In this document: in pieces, positions 1 to 8,747 of the stretch | How the letters are laid out: every line of letters begins with the position of its first letter | How positions within the stretch are numbered: position 1 is the first letter of the stretch | NCBI RefSeq assembly: GCF_008520305.1 | Contig: NZ_ML703270.1 | Location: 200,001 to 264,000, forward strand | DNA from: Mesorhizobium sp. SARCC-RB16n | Lineage (GTDB): Bacteria > Pseudomonadota > Alphaproteobacteria > Rhizobiales > Rhizobiaceae | Reading direction: 5' to 3' | DNA length: 64,000 nt | The notes under the pieces: model-generated | What the model was told of the DNA's origin: nothing | The model's input: the letters and a program-made list of their open reading frames with translations, nothing else | Databases searched by the model: none | Position numbers and translations under genes: made by a program

Positions 1-40
1 ACAGCAGGTCGGGCGAATCCTATTCGCCGCGACATACTGT
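1..40. repeat. degenerate copy of an exo-cluster-flanking hairpin repeat
   Basis: The first 24 bases are identical to the left part of the perfect hairpin at 13295-13334. The right arm here has decayed (tattcgccgcgacatactgt), so only a weak stem remains. It lies 3' of the PRTase-like gene on the minus strand and could act as its terminator. The element may begin upstream of the window. Confidence 0.6.
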
Positions 41-68
41 AGTCAGGCACGGCCCGACCGGCTCCGCG

Positions 69-1091
69 TCAGGCTGGGCGCTTGACCCGGTTCTTCAGCG
101 TTTCATAGCCGCGTGCGCCGAGCAGGGCGCGGGCGATGGTCTTGGCTGCGCTCTTGCGGCCCTCCTGCGAGTTGACCTGACGCAGCCTTGCCGGCAGGTT
201 TCGCGCGGCCTGGCCAAGTGCCGGCAGCGACAGCGCATCGGGAAAACTGACGATGTGCGTTTCGACGCACAGGACCGGTTTGCCCGACAGTTCCGTGATC
301 TTCAGCGCCTGGGCATGCTCGCTTTCGATGAACAGGATGGCATCGGATTTGCGATAGAAATCGGCCTTGAAACTGCCATGAACGCCAAGCCGCTGGCGCT
401 CCGCCTTGCTCGGCAGATCGAGCATGATCAGCTTGTCGTACTTGATCTCGTGCTTGGCGAGCCACGCCTCGGTCAACGCACGGTATTTCTCGAGCCGGCT
501 GGTGACCAGCCAGCCGACCTTGTGGGTCACGGCATGAAGCGGCCGCGCCTCGCTCAGGAATTTTTCATAGGCCGGTCCGTCGTCGTTCTCGGCCTCGGTC
601 GGATCGAGACACAGCACCCCGTCAATGTCGACACAGCATTGCGCCAGGAATTTGTGATGCATGAAGTTCCACTGGAACATGCGCGGATGCGGCACGACCT
701 CGAACACCACATCGGTCTCCTGGTGCTGCGGCTCAAGGCCGAAGACGGCGGCGAAGATGAAGTCAGCCTCGATACCGGCGCCCTTGACGCGGGCACGGGC
801 GTCCCGCATGGCATTGCCGCCGGCAATGCTGTCGTCGATCACCAGCACCTTGCGCATGTCCGAGACCTTGCGGTCGAGTGCGGCCCTGCGCTTGGTGATG
901 CCTGACGTGTAGACCCGGCCTTCCACGAAAGAGTCCAGGTCGGTCATCGGAATGTTCGCCGCAAGGCTGACGAGCGTCGCCGCCAGCACGCCGCTTCTGG
1001 GAACGCCGACCACCAGGTCGATATCGCGCGGCAGCCGGTGAAGGTTGCTCACGATCGCGTCGTTCATGTCGGAGATCGATCGGTAGTGCAT
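69..1091 (-). CDS. phosphoribosyltransferase-like protein, exo-cluster border
   Basis: A 340-residue protein. The N-terminal ~150 residues look like a type I phosphoribosyltransferase: a VVGVPRSG segment near residue 30 and a PRPP-loop-like VLVIDDSIAGG near residue 85. The C-terminal half contains VDIDGVLC, a HAD-like nucleophile motif, so this may be a PRTase-HAD fusion. Such genes occur in polysaccharide clusters, but the substrate cannot be deduced. It is transcribed in the same direction as the flippase, GH16 and GT4 genes, 53 bp downstream of the flippase stop. The fold call is reasonable; the pathway role is inferred from neighbours only. Confidence 0.7.
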   Translation of the reverse strand: MHYRSISDMNDAIVSNLHRLPRDIDLVVGVPRSGVLAATLVSLAANIPMTDLDSFVEGRVYTSGITKRRAALDRKVSDMRKVLVIDDSIAGGNAMRDARARVKGAGIEADFIFAAVFGLEPQHQETDVVFEVVPHPRMFQWNFMHHKFLAQCCVDIDGVLCLDPTEAENDDGPAYEKFLSEARPLHAVTHKVGWLVTSRLEKYRALTEAWLAKHEIKYDKLIMLDLPSKAERQRLGVHGSFKADFYRKSDAILFIESEHAQALKITELSGKPVLCVETHIVSFPDALSLPALGQAARNLPARLRQVNSQEGRKSAAKTIARALLGARGYETLKNRVKRPA

Positions 1092-1144
1092 GGATCAGGC
1101 CTGATGCTCGTGTGAAATATGTATAGCTGACAAAGGCGCCGAAA

Positions 1145-2641
1145 TTATTGCGCCTCGCGCGGCGTCGCCGCCGGCGTTCTTGCAGGCAGCATTTTCAAGG
1201 CCTCCCGCAAGGCTTCGCGGCCGGCCGCGAAAGCCAGCGCGACGACGATGGTGATCGCGTAGGCCAGGATGGCGCCGCTGGCCAGGGCGACGACGTGCTG
1301 CTGCGGCAGCATCGGCTTGACCAGCCAGACCGCGCCCAGCGCCAGATGCGCGCCAAGCACAAACGGCGTTGCCGCGCGCAGCACATGGCTGGCTTGCAGC
1401 GGTCCGCTCTTGCCGACATAGAGCCACAGGAAGGGCGTGCGCAGATACTCGCTGACCGCATAGGCGACCGCCACGCCGAGCGCGCCGTAGGGCAGGCCGA
1501 GCGCGAAGGCAAGCACCGAGGTCACCGCCGTGATGATGCCCCAGCGCATGAAATCGCCGGAGCGCCCCTGGCTGACGAAAAGCCAACCCGCCGGATTGTT
1601 GAGCGGCTGCAGCAGGCCGGCAAAGCCGAGCGCCAGGAAGATAGAGGCACTGGCACGCCACTGCTCGCCGAGCACGAAGGGAATGAGGACATCGGACATG
1701 GCGGTGGCGAAGGCGACGCCGGGCAGCGCCACCAGAAGGATCAGCGGCATGACGCGCAGATAGGCGCTGCGATAGCGGTCCGGCTCGTCCTTCAGCCGCG
1801 ACAGCGCCGGCACCATCACCTTCGACAGCGGATTGGTGATCTGGCTGAGCGGGAACAGGAGCAGCTTGTAGGCGCGGTCGTACAGCCCAAGCTGGGCCTC
1901 GCCCCAATATTTGCCGATCAGCACGTTGTCGAGATTGCGGGCGAAGAAATTGGCGAAATTGAAACCGGTGATCCCGGCACCGAAATTGATCAGCTCACTG
2001 ATGCCCGCGACCTTGCGCGGCAAGCCCGGCCTCCAGCGCGAGCTTGCCCAGTAACACAGCGTCGGCAGTACGGCTCCGGTCAGCGTGCCGGCAAACAGCG
2101 CCCAATAGGAGCGGTCGATGAAGGTCCAGGCAATCGATACCGCCAGCCCGGCGGCCGCGCCGGCGACGTCGATGATCGCCAGGCGCCCGAACTGCATGCG
2201 CCGCGTCAAGAGCGCCAGATGCTGGGCGCCGAGCCCGTACGCCATGATTTGCAGCCCGAACGCGGCCACCAGGCCGGTCACGCGCGGCTCGCCGTAGAAG
2301 GCCGCTACCAGCGGTGCGGCACCCGCGAGCACGCAGGCCAGGACCGCGCTGACGGCGACATTGATCCAGAAGAGGTAGTTCACCTCCTCATGCCGGATGC
2401 CCGATTTCTGGATCGTCGCCTGGGTCAGGCCGAAATCCTGGAACAGGGCGATGAAGGCCAGCACCGGAGCGCACATGGCCACGACACCGAAATCCTGCGG
2501 CGACAGGAGCCGCGACAGCACGATGACGGATATGATCTGTGTGGCGACCCGCACCGATTGCGCCATGGCGGTCACGACGGCACCGCGGCCGACCGATTTG
2601 CGGAGGGAGCCTTCCGGCGGATCGAATGGATTGGCTTCCAA
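1145..2641 (-). CDS. oligosaccharide flippase (Wzx/ExoT-like)
   Basis: A polytopic inner-membrane protein of the polysaccharide transporter (MATE/MVF-like) superfamily, expected to flip lipid-linked repeat units across the membrane. About 12-14 hydrophobic segments are visible. The N-terminal pattern (SRLLSPQDFGVVAM, then FQDFGLTQATIQK) is typical of Wzx/ExoT proteins. An ATG at 2704 exists. I prefer the TTG at 2641 (AGGA nine bases upstream, 498 aa) because the extra N-terminus of the longer form is unlike the family. Upstream (2722-2775) lie two TGCA palindromes also found at other exo promoters. In S. meliloti, exoT sits in the same cluster, which supports the role. Confidence 0.85.
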   Translation of the reverse strand: MEANPFDPPEGSLRKSVGRGAVVTAMAQSVRVATQIISVIVLSRLLSPQDFGVVAMCAPVLAFIALFQDFGLTQATIQKSGIRHEEVNYLFWINVAVSAVLACVLAGAAPLVAAFYGEPRVTGLVAAFGLQIMAYGLGAQHLALLTRRMQFGRLAIIDVAGAAAGLAVSIAWTFIDRSYWALFAGTLTGAVLPTLCYWASSRWRPGLPRKVAGISELINFGAGITGFNFANFFARNLDNVLIGKYWGEAQLGLYDRAYKLLLFPLSQITNPLSKVMVPALSRLKDEPDRYRSAYLRVMPLILLVALPGVAFATAMSDVLIPFVLGEQWRASASIFLALGFAGLLQPLNNPAGWLFVSQGRSGDFMRWGIITAVTSVLAFALGLPYGALGVAVAYAVSEYLRTPFLWLYVGKSGPLQASHVLRAATPFVLGAHLALGAVWLVKPMLPQQHVVALASGAILAYAITIVVALAFAAGREALREALKMLPARTPAATPREAQ

Positions 2642-2721
2642 ATTCAGGATTCCTGATCTTTGCGCGGATTCCGGACCCCGAAATCCACAACCGCCGCCGA
2701 CCACAAACTACGGCAATAATT

Positions 2722-2734
2722 TTGCAGTGCAACA
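2722..2734. promoter_or_regulatory. TGCA palindrome, candidate PhaR/AniA-like operator
   Basis: TTGCAGTGCAACA lies in the gap upstream of the flippase gene and downstream of the GH16 gene. It is a near-perfect dyad around TGCAnTGCA and recurs at the other exo promoters. The regulator identity is inferred from the resemblance to alphaproteobacterial PhaR sites. Confidence 0.5.
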
Positions 2735-2760
2735 GAAAACGTGGAGCGGCGCGCCAAAAA

Positions 2761-2775
2761 TGTTGCGGTGCAGCA
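2761..2775. promoter_or_regulatory. TGCA palindrome, second copy upstream of flippase gene
   Basis: TGTTGCGGTGCAGCA follows the first copy by 39 bases, about four helical turns, which suits cooperative binding. Same motif class as 5555-5570 and 32231-32246. Confidence 0.5.
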
Positions 2776-2836
2776 TATCCGGTGCATATGCCTTGATGCT
2801 CGACAAGCAGCCTTGGCGCCGTGAAGGTTTACCTCA

Positions 2837-3628
2837 TTAGCCGACGTCGCTGCGCCTGTATCCGTGGATTGTCATGACCAGTTTTTCCGAGGGGGCCATT
2901 GGCTCCCATTTGCCGGCCCAGCGCGGATCCATGGTCGCTCCTGCCGCCACCCACAGGTCGAAATACGGCTGCATGGGCTTGTTCGGAAAGGCTCCGCCGG
3001 GGGTGTCGGCCGGCGTTATGACGGCCACTTCCTCGCCATCGATGAAGAAGGCAACTCTTTTCCCCGCCTCGTATTGCATGCCGAGGCGATATCGTTTGCC
3101 CGAGAGGTCGCCAGGCTCGATCAATTTGACCCAAACAGTCTTGTGCTGGTTGTCGACGTTCGCCCAGACAGTAATCTGCATCCCTTTGGTGCCGACAATC
3201 TCAAAGTCGACTTCCTCATGGGCTTTGTCGTTGAAAATCCAAAGCGGCGCCGCGATCAGCCCTGGCTTCATCGTGGGAAGCGTTACGTCCACTTCCCATT
3301 TTGCCGATGAGGAAGCGGAGTTGGCGCCGGACATTACCTCTGCGGATGCCTTCTCGCTGACGGTAAGCTGAAGGGCGCCGTCGACGATTTTGACGTTCGC
3401 GGCTTTCCAGTCGTAGCCCCCAAGCTTGGGTTCGCTCCACTGCGACGGCACGAAGGGATTGTTGTATTTCCAAAGTTGCAGCTTGACACCCGACCAGTCG
3501 GGAAGCTTGTCGAGGGCAACGTTCCCGCTTCCCGCCGTGACGCCCTCAGCCAGTGCATGGCCGGCAACCCATTGCATGGCCGTGGAGGCCGCCAGAAGCG
3601 TCAGGAATTGTCTGCGTGTGGAATTCAT
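2837..3628 (-). CDS. exoK: secreted GH16 endoglycanase, ExoK-like
   Basis: A 263-residue glycoside hydrolase family 16 protein, expected to cleave beta-glucan or the exopolysaccharide itself and so set polymer length. The catalytic ExDxE motif is visible as E139-V-D141-F-E143. The N-terminus STRRQFLTLLAA looks like a twin-arginine signal, with cleavage probably after ALA near residue 27. The start is fixed by GGAGG six bases upstream. S. meliloti exoK encodes a glycanase of similar size directly before exoL; here a GT4 gene lies between them. Two TGCA palindromes (3766-3798) lie in the upstream gap. The GH16 call is firm. Orthology with ExoK is likely, but the Tat-type signal differs from PrsDE-secreted ExoK as I know it. 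Confidence 0.85.
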   Translation of the reverse strand: MNSTRRQFLTLLAASTAMQWVAGHALAEGVTAGSGNVALDKLPDWSGVKLQLWKYNNPFVPSQWSEPKLGGYDWKAANVKIVDGALQLTVSEKASAEVMSGANSASSSAKWEVDVTLPTMKPGLIAAPLWIFNDKAHEEVDFEIVGTKGMQITVWANVDNQHKTVWVKLIEPGDLSGKRYRLGMQYEAGKRVAFFIDGEEVAVITPADTPGGAFPNKPMQPYFDLWVAAGATMDPRWAGKWEPMAPSEKLVMTIHGYRRSDVG

Positions 3629-3765
3629 CGCTAGCCTCCATTGGGTCGCCTTGACCTTGTCAGCGGCGACGATGCTAAGCCGGCCGGTCGATGCGGCCTT
3701 GGCCGTTCCAGTGGCATGGGCGCCACTTTGATGATCGAGCCATACGCCAATGATAAGGCGATTTT

Positions 3766-3781
3766 TTGCTGCATTGCATCA
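3766..3781. promoter_or_regulatory. TGCA palindrome upstream of GH16 gene
   Basis: TTGCTGCATTGCATCA is in the 244-bp gap before the GH16 gene, 137 bp from its start. It is the first of a pair. Confidence 0.5.
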
Positions 3782-3785
3782 AAAA

Positions 3786-3798
3786 TATTGCAGTGCAG
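3786..3798. promoter_or_regulatory. TGCA palindrome upstream of GH16 gene, second copy
   Basis: TATTGCAGTGCAG begins about two helical turns after the previous copy, consistent with a tandem operator. Confidence 0.5.
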
Positions 3799-3872
3799 AA
3801 AAAGGCTTTCGTGTCAGGGGATTACCGGCGGGCGGAGGCCAAAAGCAGCGGCTGCAACTCCTGGAGAGGCGC

Positions 3873-5159
3873 TCAAGCCGCGGAGGCTGTTGGGGGTTGG
3901 GTTTGTCCCAGTGTATCTTGCCGGCCAGGTCCAAACTGCAGTGAACCGAGTCGGACGGTTTCAAGTTGCAAGGACTGGGGAGACGCAACATCGAGAGCAG
4001 GATCGAGTTGCGCAGGCTCGCGCACTTTTTCCAATGCGACACGATCGTAAAGCGCATCGAGAAACGCGCCTGCGGCGTCTGCCCCGAACATGGTCTCCGC
4101 AGTCCTGCGGGCATTGCGCCGGAGCGGCGCCATCAAGGCGGGTTGGCCTATATACGGCTTCAATCGTTCGATGGCCAAACTGGCGAGCCGCTCGACCTCA
4201 TCACGGAAATATTCGGCATATTTCGCCTCCCCCCGCGAGTCGTATCCCGGACTCCACCAATCGCCGATGTCGTCGAGCCTCACAGGCAAGGCAATCCCGT
4301 TGACGCCGTCCTCAAGGAATTCCGGCAAGGCGCAGACCTTCGTTCCAAGAACAGGAGTGTGCTCGGACATCGATTCCAGCGCTGAATAGCCGAAAGTGTC
4401 GCCAAACGTGGCGAGGATGCCGAAATGCGAGTTGCGCAGCAATTGTCGCACCGATTGGTTGGGCAACACCCCGTGATGCTGGACGTTTCTCAGCTCGAGC
4501 AGCTTGATATAGGGGTCGAAGAATCCCGGACCTGTCGGATCCGTCCATATATGGCCGCCAACCTGGAGACTTGAGACAATGTTCACCCGGATTGGCAATT
4601 TCTGCTGGATGGCTTTTTCGGCGATCTTGACCGCAACGCATCCGCCCTTGCGGCCAAAGTGGGCGCCGACAAATGTCAGCACCAGTTCCTCGGCGCTGTT
4701 TTCGGACATCGCATCTTGCGTCGCGGGCACCACGATATTCGGGTGCCGGACCAGCAGCTTTTCCGTCAGGAGGCAGACTTCCGGATTGTCGCTGTGCTGG
4801 GCCAGAAAACTTCTGCGGGCAAAATGCGACAGTGCGATGATGCGACGGCAACTTGGGCTGGCAATCCGCGACCGCAGGTAGCGGGCCATCAACCCGCGTT
4901 TGCGAAGGGCAAACTGTCGCGGCAAATGGGATTCAAACGACATGATGTACTTGGAGGAATTGATCGGTATCCGGTTGAAGGCATGCACCATGTCGACAGA
5001 CAAGGCAGGCTCGATCAGCGTCACGCCTTCCAGCTTGGATGAGACCAGATTCAATGGCAGAAATCGCTGTCGCAGGATCGTATGCCTGGATGCTCGCGGC
5101 GTAACGAAGCTGGTCGGATACTTGTCGTCGTAGACGGCAATGCGAAGAGACTTGCCCAT
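3873..5159 (-). CDS. GT4-type glycosyltransferase
   Basis: A retaining GT-B (family 4-like) glycosyltransferase, probably cytosolic and membrane-associated, adding a sugar to the lipid-linked repeat unit. The C-terminal half has the classic nucleotide-sugar region (FGDTFGYSALESMSEHTPVLGTKVCALPEF), with the E..S.. acceptor segment. The chosen ATG at 5159 puts the first beta strand (SLRIAVYDDKYPTS) at the N-terminus (428 aa). Upstream in-frame candidates at 5189 (ATG) and 5204 (TTG) have no better ribosome site. The ~40-residue tail after residue 385 is low-complexity and probably disordered. It is divergent from exoL across a 460-bp control region. No specific exo orthologue was recognised. 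Confidence 0.85.
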   Translation of the reverse strand: MGKSLRIAVYDDKYPTSFVTPRASRHTILRQRFLPLNLVSSKLEGVTLIEPALSVDMVHAFNRIPINSSKYIMSFESHLPRQFALRKRGLMARYLRSRIASPSCRRIIALSHFARRSFLAQHSDNPEVCLLTEKLLVRHPNIVVPATQDAMSENSAEELVLTFVGAHFGRKGGCVAVKIAEKAIQQKLPIRVNIVSSLQVGGHIWTDPTGPGFFDPYIKLLELRNVQHHGVLPNQSVRQLLRNSHFGILATFGDTFGYSALESMSEHTPVLGTKVCALPEFLEDGVNGIALPVRLDDIGDWWSPGYDSRGEAKYAEYFRDEVERLASLAIERLKPYIGQPALMAPLRRNARRTAETMFGADAAGAFLDALYDRVALEKVREPAQLDPALDVASPQSLQLETVRLGSLQFGPGRQDTLGQTQPPTASAA

Positions 5160-5305
5160 ACAGAACCACTCGTCTTCAAGCAGCGGCATCGGGGATATTC
5201 GCAAGCTATTCCAAAGATGCAGAAAAGCACGCTGCCGCGCTGCAACAGCGGATCCCTAGCCAAACTCAAGGCCCAACTTCCCTGACAAGAATTCAACACC
5301 ATTTT

Positions 5306-5324
5306 TTGTTGCAGTGCAATACAA
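5306..5324. promoter_or_regulatory. TGCA palindrome, GT4 side of the divergent region
   Basis: TTGTTGCAGTGCAATACAA: a good dyad, the closest copy to the commonly seen TTGnTGCAnTGCAACAA form. It is about 150 bp from the GT4 start. Confidence 0.55.
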
Positions 5325-5504
5325 TTTTAGCAATTGATTAACTATTGGCTCTGCTGCCGGGTGGGGAGCGATTCGGCCTGATTGTGGTCGTCATGTTGCC
5401 GGCTTTGCAGTGAATGCCCCGATTTCCGGGCGTGGCAGGCCATGTCGCCTCCGATGGCTCGATTGTGTGGCCGCGCCAGCGCTGTCAAAAAATTGGATCA
5501 TATG

Positions 5505-5521
5505 TTTTGTGCAGTGCGGTA
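5505..5521. promoter_or_regulatory. TGCA palindrome upstream of exoL, distal copy
   Basis: TTTTGTGCAGTGCGGTA: a weaker dyad, 50 bp before the next copy (about five turns). Confidence 0.4.
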
Positions 5522-5554
5522 GAGATGCCTAATTTTGCTACGCCGCACCAAAAA

Positions 5555-5570
5555 TGTTGCGATGCAGCAA
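5555..5570. promoter_or_regulatory. TGCA palindrome upstream of exoL, proximal copy
   Basis: TGTTGCGATGCAGCAA lies 50 bp before the exoL start codon and shares its layout with 2761-2775. Confidence 0.5.
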
Positions 5571-5619
5571 GAGCTGTACTAGGCTTCCCTTCGGGTGGGC
5601 CAACAGCGATCGAGTTTTC

Positions 5620-6792
5620 ATGCTGCATGTCTTGTACCTGGTGCACGATGTTTCCGATCCGGCGGTTCGCCGGCGGATCACGATGCTCAGGGCAGGTGGC
5701 GCCCGGGTCACCCTGGCGGGCTTCCGCCGCACCGCGAATCCGATTGCCGACGTTGAAGGATTGCGGCCGATCGACCTTGGCGAGACGCGCGACGGCCGGT
5801 TCGCGCAGCGCCTGGCGGCGGTGGCGAAAACAGCGGTTTCGATAGGTTCGAAGCTCAGGGGCATGCCGAAGCCCGATCTCATTATCGCGCGCAATCTGGA
5901 AATGCTGGCGCTGGCCCGGCGCGCAAGGTCGGCTTTCGGCGCCGCTGTCCCGATCGTCTATGAATGCCTCGACATTCACCGCCTGGTGCTCCGCGACGAT
6001 GTCCTGGGCAAGGCGCTGCGCGCCACCGAGCGCCGTCTGGCGCGGGACGTGAAGCTGCTGGTGACCAGTTCGCCCGCCTTCATAGCCAATTATTTCAAGC
6101 CCTTCCGCCAGGTCGCAGCACCGGTGGAGCTGGTCGAGAACAAGTATTTCGAGGCAGCGGCTGTTCTGCTTGGTGAGCGCGAGGCGGTGGAAGGACCTGT
6201 AGCACCGCCATGGCGGATCGGCTGGTTCGGGGCGCTTCGGTGCCGCCGCTCGCTCGAACTGCTGGCCGGTTTCACACGCTGCATGGAGGGCCGGTTCGAG
6301 ATCGTGCTGCGCGGCCGTCCGGCACTTTCCGAATTCCCGGATTTCCATGCCTTTGTCGATGCCGAGCCTTATCTGTCGTTTCGCGGGCCGTATCGCAATC
6401 CGGAGGACATGGCGGCGATCTATCGGGACGTCCATTTCTCCTGGGCGATCGATTTCTTCGAGGAGGGTCAGAACTCCGAATGGCTGCTGCCCAACCGCCT
6501 TTATGAAGGCTGCCGCTTCGGCGCGGTGCCGATCTCGATGGACAACACCGAGACCGGACGTTTCCTGCGGCAGCGGGATATCGGTGTTTTGTTGCCGCAG
6601 GCCACGCCCGAGGCGCTCGAAACCGCGCTTGGCAGTATGGAACAACACCGCTTCGGCAGGCTGAAGGCGCGGGTGCTGGCGCACAATCCGAGGATGTGGA
6701 GCTACGATCGCAGCGACTGCAGCGCCCTGGTCGAAAAACTGCGCCGCCTGACCACCGTGCGCGAACCCCTCGCGGCCGAAGCCCTGGCATAG
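5620..6792 (+). CDS. exoL: succinoglycan-type glucosyltransferase ExoL
   Basis: A 390-residue GT-B glycosyltransferase. The N-terminus LHVLYLVHDVSDPAVRRRITML with GGARVTLAGFRRT, and the later IIARNLEMLAL and YECLDIHRLVL, match ExoL proteins, which add the third glucose (beta-1,4) to the succinoglycan lipid-linked intermediate on the cytoplasmic face. The ATG at 5620 is chosen over the in-frame ATG at 5554 because it begins right at the first beta strand and the longer form would overlap the palindrome at 5555. It opens a plus-strand run exoL-A-M-O-N-P with tiny gaps, the same order as in S. meliloti. Confidence 0.88.
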   Translation: MLHVLYLVHDVSDPAVRRRITMLRAGGARVTLAGFRRTANPIADVEGLRPIDLGETRDGRFAQRLAAVAKTAVSIGSKLRGMPKPDLIIARNLEMLALARRARSAFGAAVPIVYECLDIHRLVLRDDVLGKALRATERRLARDVKLLVTSSPAFIANYFKPFRQVAAPVELVENKYFEAAAVLLGEREAVEGPVAPPWRIGWFGALRCRRSLELLAGFTRCMEGRFEIVLRGRPALSEFPDFHAFVDAEPYLSFRGPYRNPEDMAAIYRDVHFSWAIDFFEEGQNSEWLLPNRLYEGCRFGAVPISMDNTETGRFLRQRDIGVLLPQATPEALETALGSMEQHRFGRLKARVLAHNPRMWSYDRSDCSALVEKLRRLTTVREPLAAEALA

Positions 6793-6807
6793 GATGGACA
6801 TCGCCCG

Positions 6808-7797
6808 ATGACGCAAGCGCTTTCCTCCAGTCTGATCGTGATCCCCTGCCTTAATGAGGCAACCCATATCGGCGCGCTGCTCGACCACCTCTGCCCGGCC
6901 GCGGAACGGCTTGGCGCGCGGATCGTCGTTGCCGATGGCGGCAGCACCGACGGCACGCTGGCCATCGTCGGCGAGCGTCAGAAGAACGATCCTCGCATCA
7001 TCCTGCTTCACAATGAAAAGCGCATCCAGAGTGCCGCGATCAATCTGGCGGTGGCCAGATTTGGCGAGGGCGCGCAGTATCTGATCCGCATCGATGCCCA
7101 TGGCGGCTATCCCGACGACTATTGCGACCGGCTGGTCGAGGAGGCGCTGGCCACCGGCGCGGATTCGGTCGTGGTTTCGATGTTGACCAGCGGCAGCGGC
7201 ACCGTGCAGAAAGCGGCGGCGGCGGCGCAGAACTCCAAACTCGGCACCGGCGGCTCGAAGCATCGCCACCTCTCCGCCGGGGAGTGGGTCGACCACGGCC
7301 ACCACGCACTTATGCGGATATCGGCCTTCCAGGCCGTCGGCGGCTATGACGAGACGTTCAGCCACAACGAGGATGCGGAACTCGACTATCGGCTGAGGCA
7401 GGCCGGCTACAGGATCTGGATGAGCGGCCGGACGCAGATGGTCTACTATCCACGGACCTCGCTGCGCGGCCTCTATTTCCAGTATCTTGGCTATGGCCGT
7501 GGCCGGGCCAAGAATGTGCTGAAACATCGGGTGATTCCAAAGGTTCGGCAGATGGTGCCCCTGGCGGTCTTCCCGGTGGTTCTGCTGGCGGCCTTCTCCT
7601 TCGTGCACTGGATTGCGGCGCTGCCGTTGTTGCTGTGGATTGCGGTGTGCCTGGGCTATGGCCTGGTCACGGCCATCAGCCAGCGCAATGCCGATATCGC
7701 GCTTGCCGGCGTCTCGGCGATGGTGATGCATTTCGGCTGGTCCGTCGGCTTCTGGCTGCAGCTTCTCGGCCTCGGCACGTGGCGGAGGACGGCGTGA
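6808..7797 (+). CDS. exoA: succinoglycan glucosyltransferase ExoA (GT2)
   Basis: A 329-residue inverting family 2 glycosyltransferase. In S. meliloti, ExoA adds the second sugar (beta-1,3-glucose) to galactosyl-PP-lipid. Visible are the GT-A nucleotide site (VVADGGSTDGT near residue 45), the RIDAH metal-binding region near 93, a GGYDETFSHNEDAELDYRL acceptor region near 190, and two or three membrane spans in the last 90 residues that anchor it at the inner membrane. The start is 15 bp after exoL and the stop overlaps the exoM start, so translation is probably coupled. Confidence 0.9.
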   Translation: MTQALSSSLIVIPCLNEATHIGALLDHLCPAAERLGARIVVADGGSTDGTLAIVGERQKNDPRIILLHNEKRIQSAAINLAVARFGEGAQYLIRIDAHGGYPDDYCDRLVEEALATGADSVVVSMLTSGSGTVQKAAAAAQNSKLGTGGSKHRHLSAGEWVDHGHHALMRISAFQAVGGYDETFSHNEDAELDYRLRQAGYRIWMSGRTQMVYYPRTSLRGLYFQYLGYGRGRAKNVLKHRVIPKVRQMVPLAVFPVVLLAAFSFVHWIAALPLLLWIAVCLGYGLVTAISQRNADIALAGVSAMVMHFGWSVGFWLQLLGLGTWRRTA

Positions 7798-8747
7798 TGG
7801 CGGTGCAGGTCAAGAACCGGAGCATCGACATCGGCGTGTGTACGTTCCGGCGGCCGGAACTGGCCGACACGCTGCGCTCGCTCGCCGCTCTAGCCGTGCC
7901 TGACGGCTTCGAGGTCGGTGTCATCGTCGCCGACAATGACGACACGCCAAGCGCCCGGGAACTGGTGACGGCGCTGTCACAGGAATTGAAGCTGCCGGTC
8001 CGCTACCGGCATTGCCCGGCACGCAACATCTCGATCGCCCGCAACGCTTGCCTCGATGCCAGCGAGGCGGATTTCTTGGCCTTCATCGACGATGACGAGA
8101 CCGCCACCGCCGACTGGCTCGCCGAACTGGTGGCGACGGCCGAAACGAGTGGCGCCGCCGCGGTCCTCGGCCCGGTACGCGCGCTCTATCGCCCGGATGC
8201 GCCGGACTGGATGCGCTGCGGCGATTTCCATTCCACCTTGCCGGTCCGCGTGCGCGGCGAAATCCGCACCGGCTACACCTGCAACGTCCTGCTGCGCATG
8301 GGATCGGACAGCCTGGGCGGCCGCCGCTTCAGCCTGGCGCGCGGCCAGACCGGCGGCGAGGACACCGAATTCTTCGACCAGATGCACAAGGCGGGCGGCC
8401 GGATCGCCTTTGCGCCGGAGGCGTGGGTGGACGAGGCGGTGCCGAGGGCCAGGGCCGCGTTCGACTGGCTCAGCCGCCGCCGCTTCCGGGTCGGCCAGAC
8501 GCACGGCCATCTCCTGGGCCGCAACGCCAGCGGCATCGCGCGGGTGAAGCAGGCCGGCCTTGCCGCGGCAAAGGCCGCTTATTGCTTTGCGGCGGCACTT
8601 CCGGTTGCCGCCAGCCCGATACGCAGGAACCGTAGCGTGCTGCGCGGCATCATGCATGTAGGCGTCGTCAGCGGCCTTGTCGGTGTCCGCGAACTGCGCC
8701 TCTACGGCCAGCCTTCACCAGGGGAAGGAGGCAAGCGTGCAGCCTGA
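7797..8747 (+). CDS. exoM: succinoglycan glucosyltransferase ExoM (GT2)
   Basis: A 316-residue GT2 enzyme (IDIGVCTFRRPELADTLRSL at the N-terminus, FIDDDET as the DxD-type motif near residue 98, GGEDTEFFDQM acceptor base region near 190). It matches ExoM, the fourth-sugar beta-1,4-glucosyltransferase. The frame is open upstream to 7635, but ATG 7797 overlaps the exoA stop (TGATGG) and starts at the family N-terminus. It overlaps the start of exoO by 11 bp. Assignment rests on sequence plus the exoL-A-M-O-N-P order. Confidence 0.9.
   Translation: MAVQVKNRSIDIGVCTFRRPELADTLRSLAALAVPDGFEVGVIVADNDDTPSARELVTALSQELKLPVRYRHCPARNISIARNACLDASEADFLAFIDDDETATADWLAELVATAETSGAAAVLGPVRALYRPDAPDWMRCGDFHSTLPVRVRGEIRTGYTCNVLLRMGSDSLGGRRFSLARGQTGGEDTEFFDQMHKAGGRIAFAPEAWVDEAVPRARAAFDWLSRRRFRVGQTHGHLLGRNASGIARVKQAGLAAAKAAYCFAAALPVAASPIRRNRSVLRGIMHVGVVSGLVGVRELRLYGQPSPGEGGKRAA

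Larger units (their letters stand above)
5160..5619. promoter_or_regulatory. divergent exo control region (GT4 gene / exoL)
   Basis: 460 bp without a convincing gene between the divergent GT4 and exoL genes. It is AT-rich for this genome, with runs such as attttttgttgcagtgcaat. It contains three TGCA palindromes (5306-5324, 5505-5521, 5555-5570). No further protein-coding signal was seen. Confidence 0.6.

Noticed and set aside
5485-7731. 748-codon minus-strand frame opposite exoL and exoA
   Set aside because: Antisense shadow of two glycosyltransferase genes with clear motifs.
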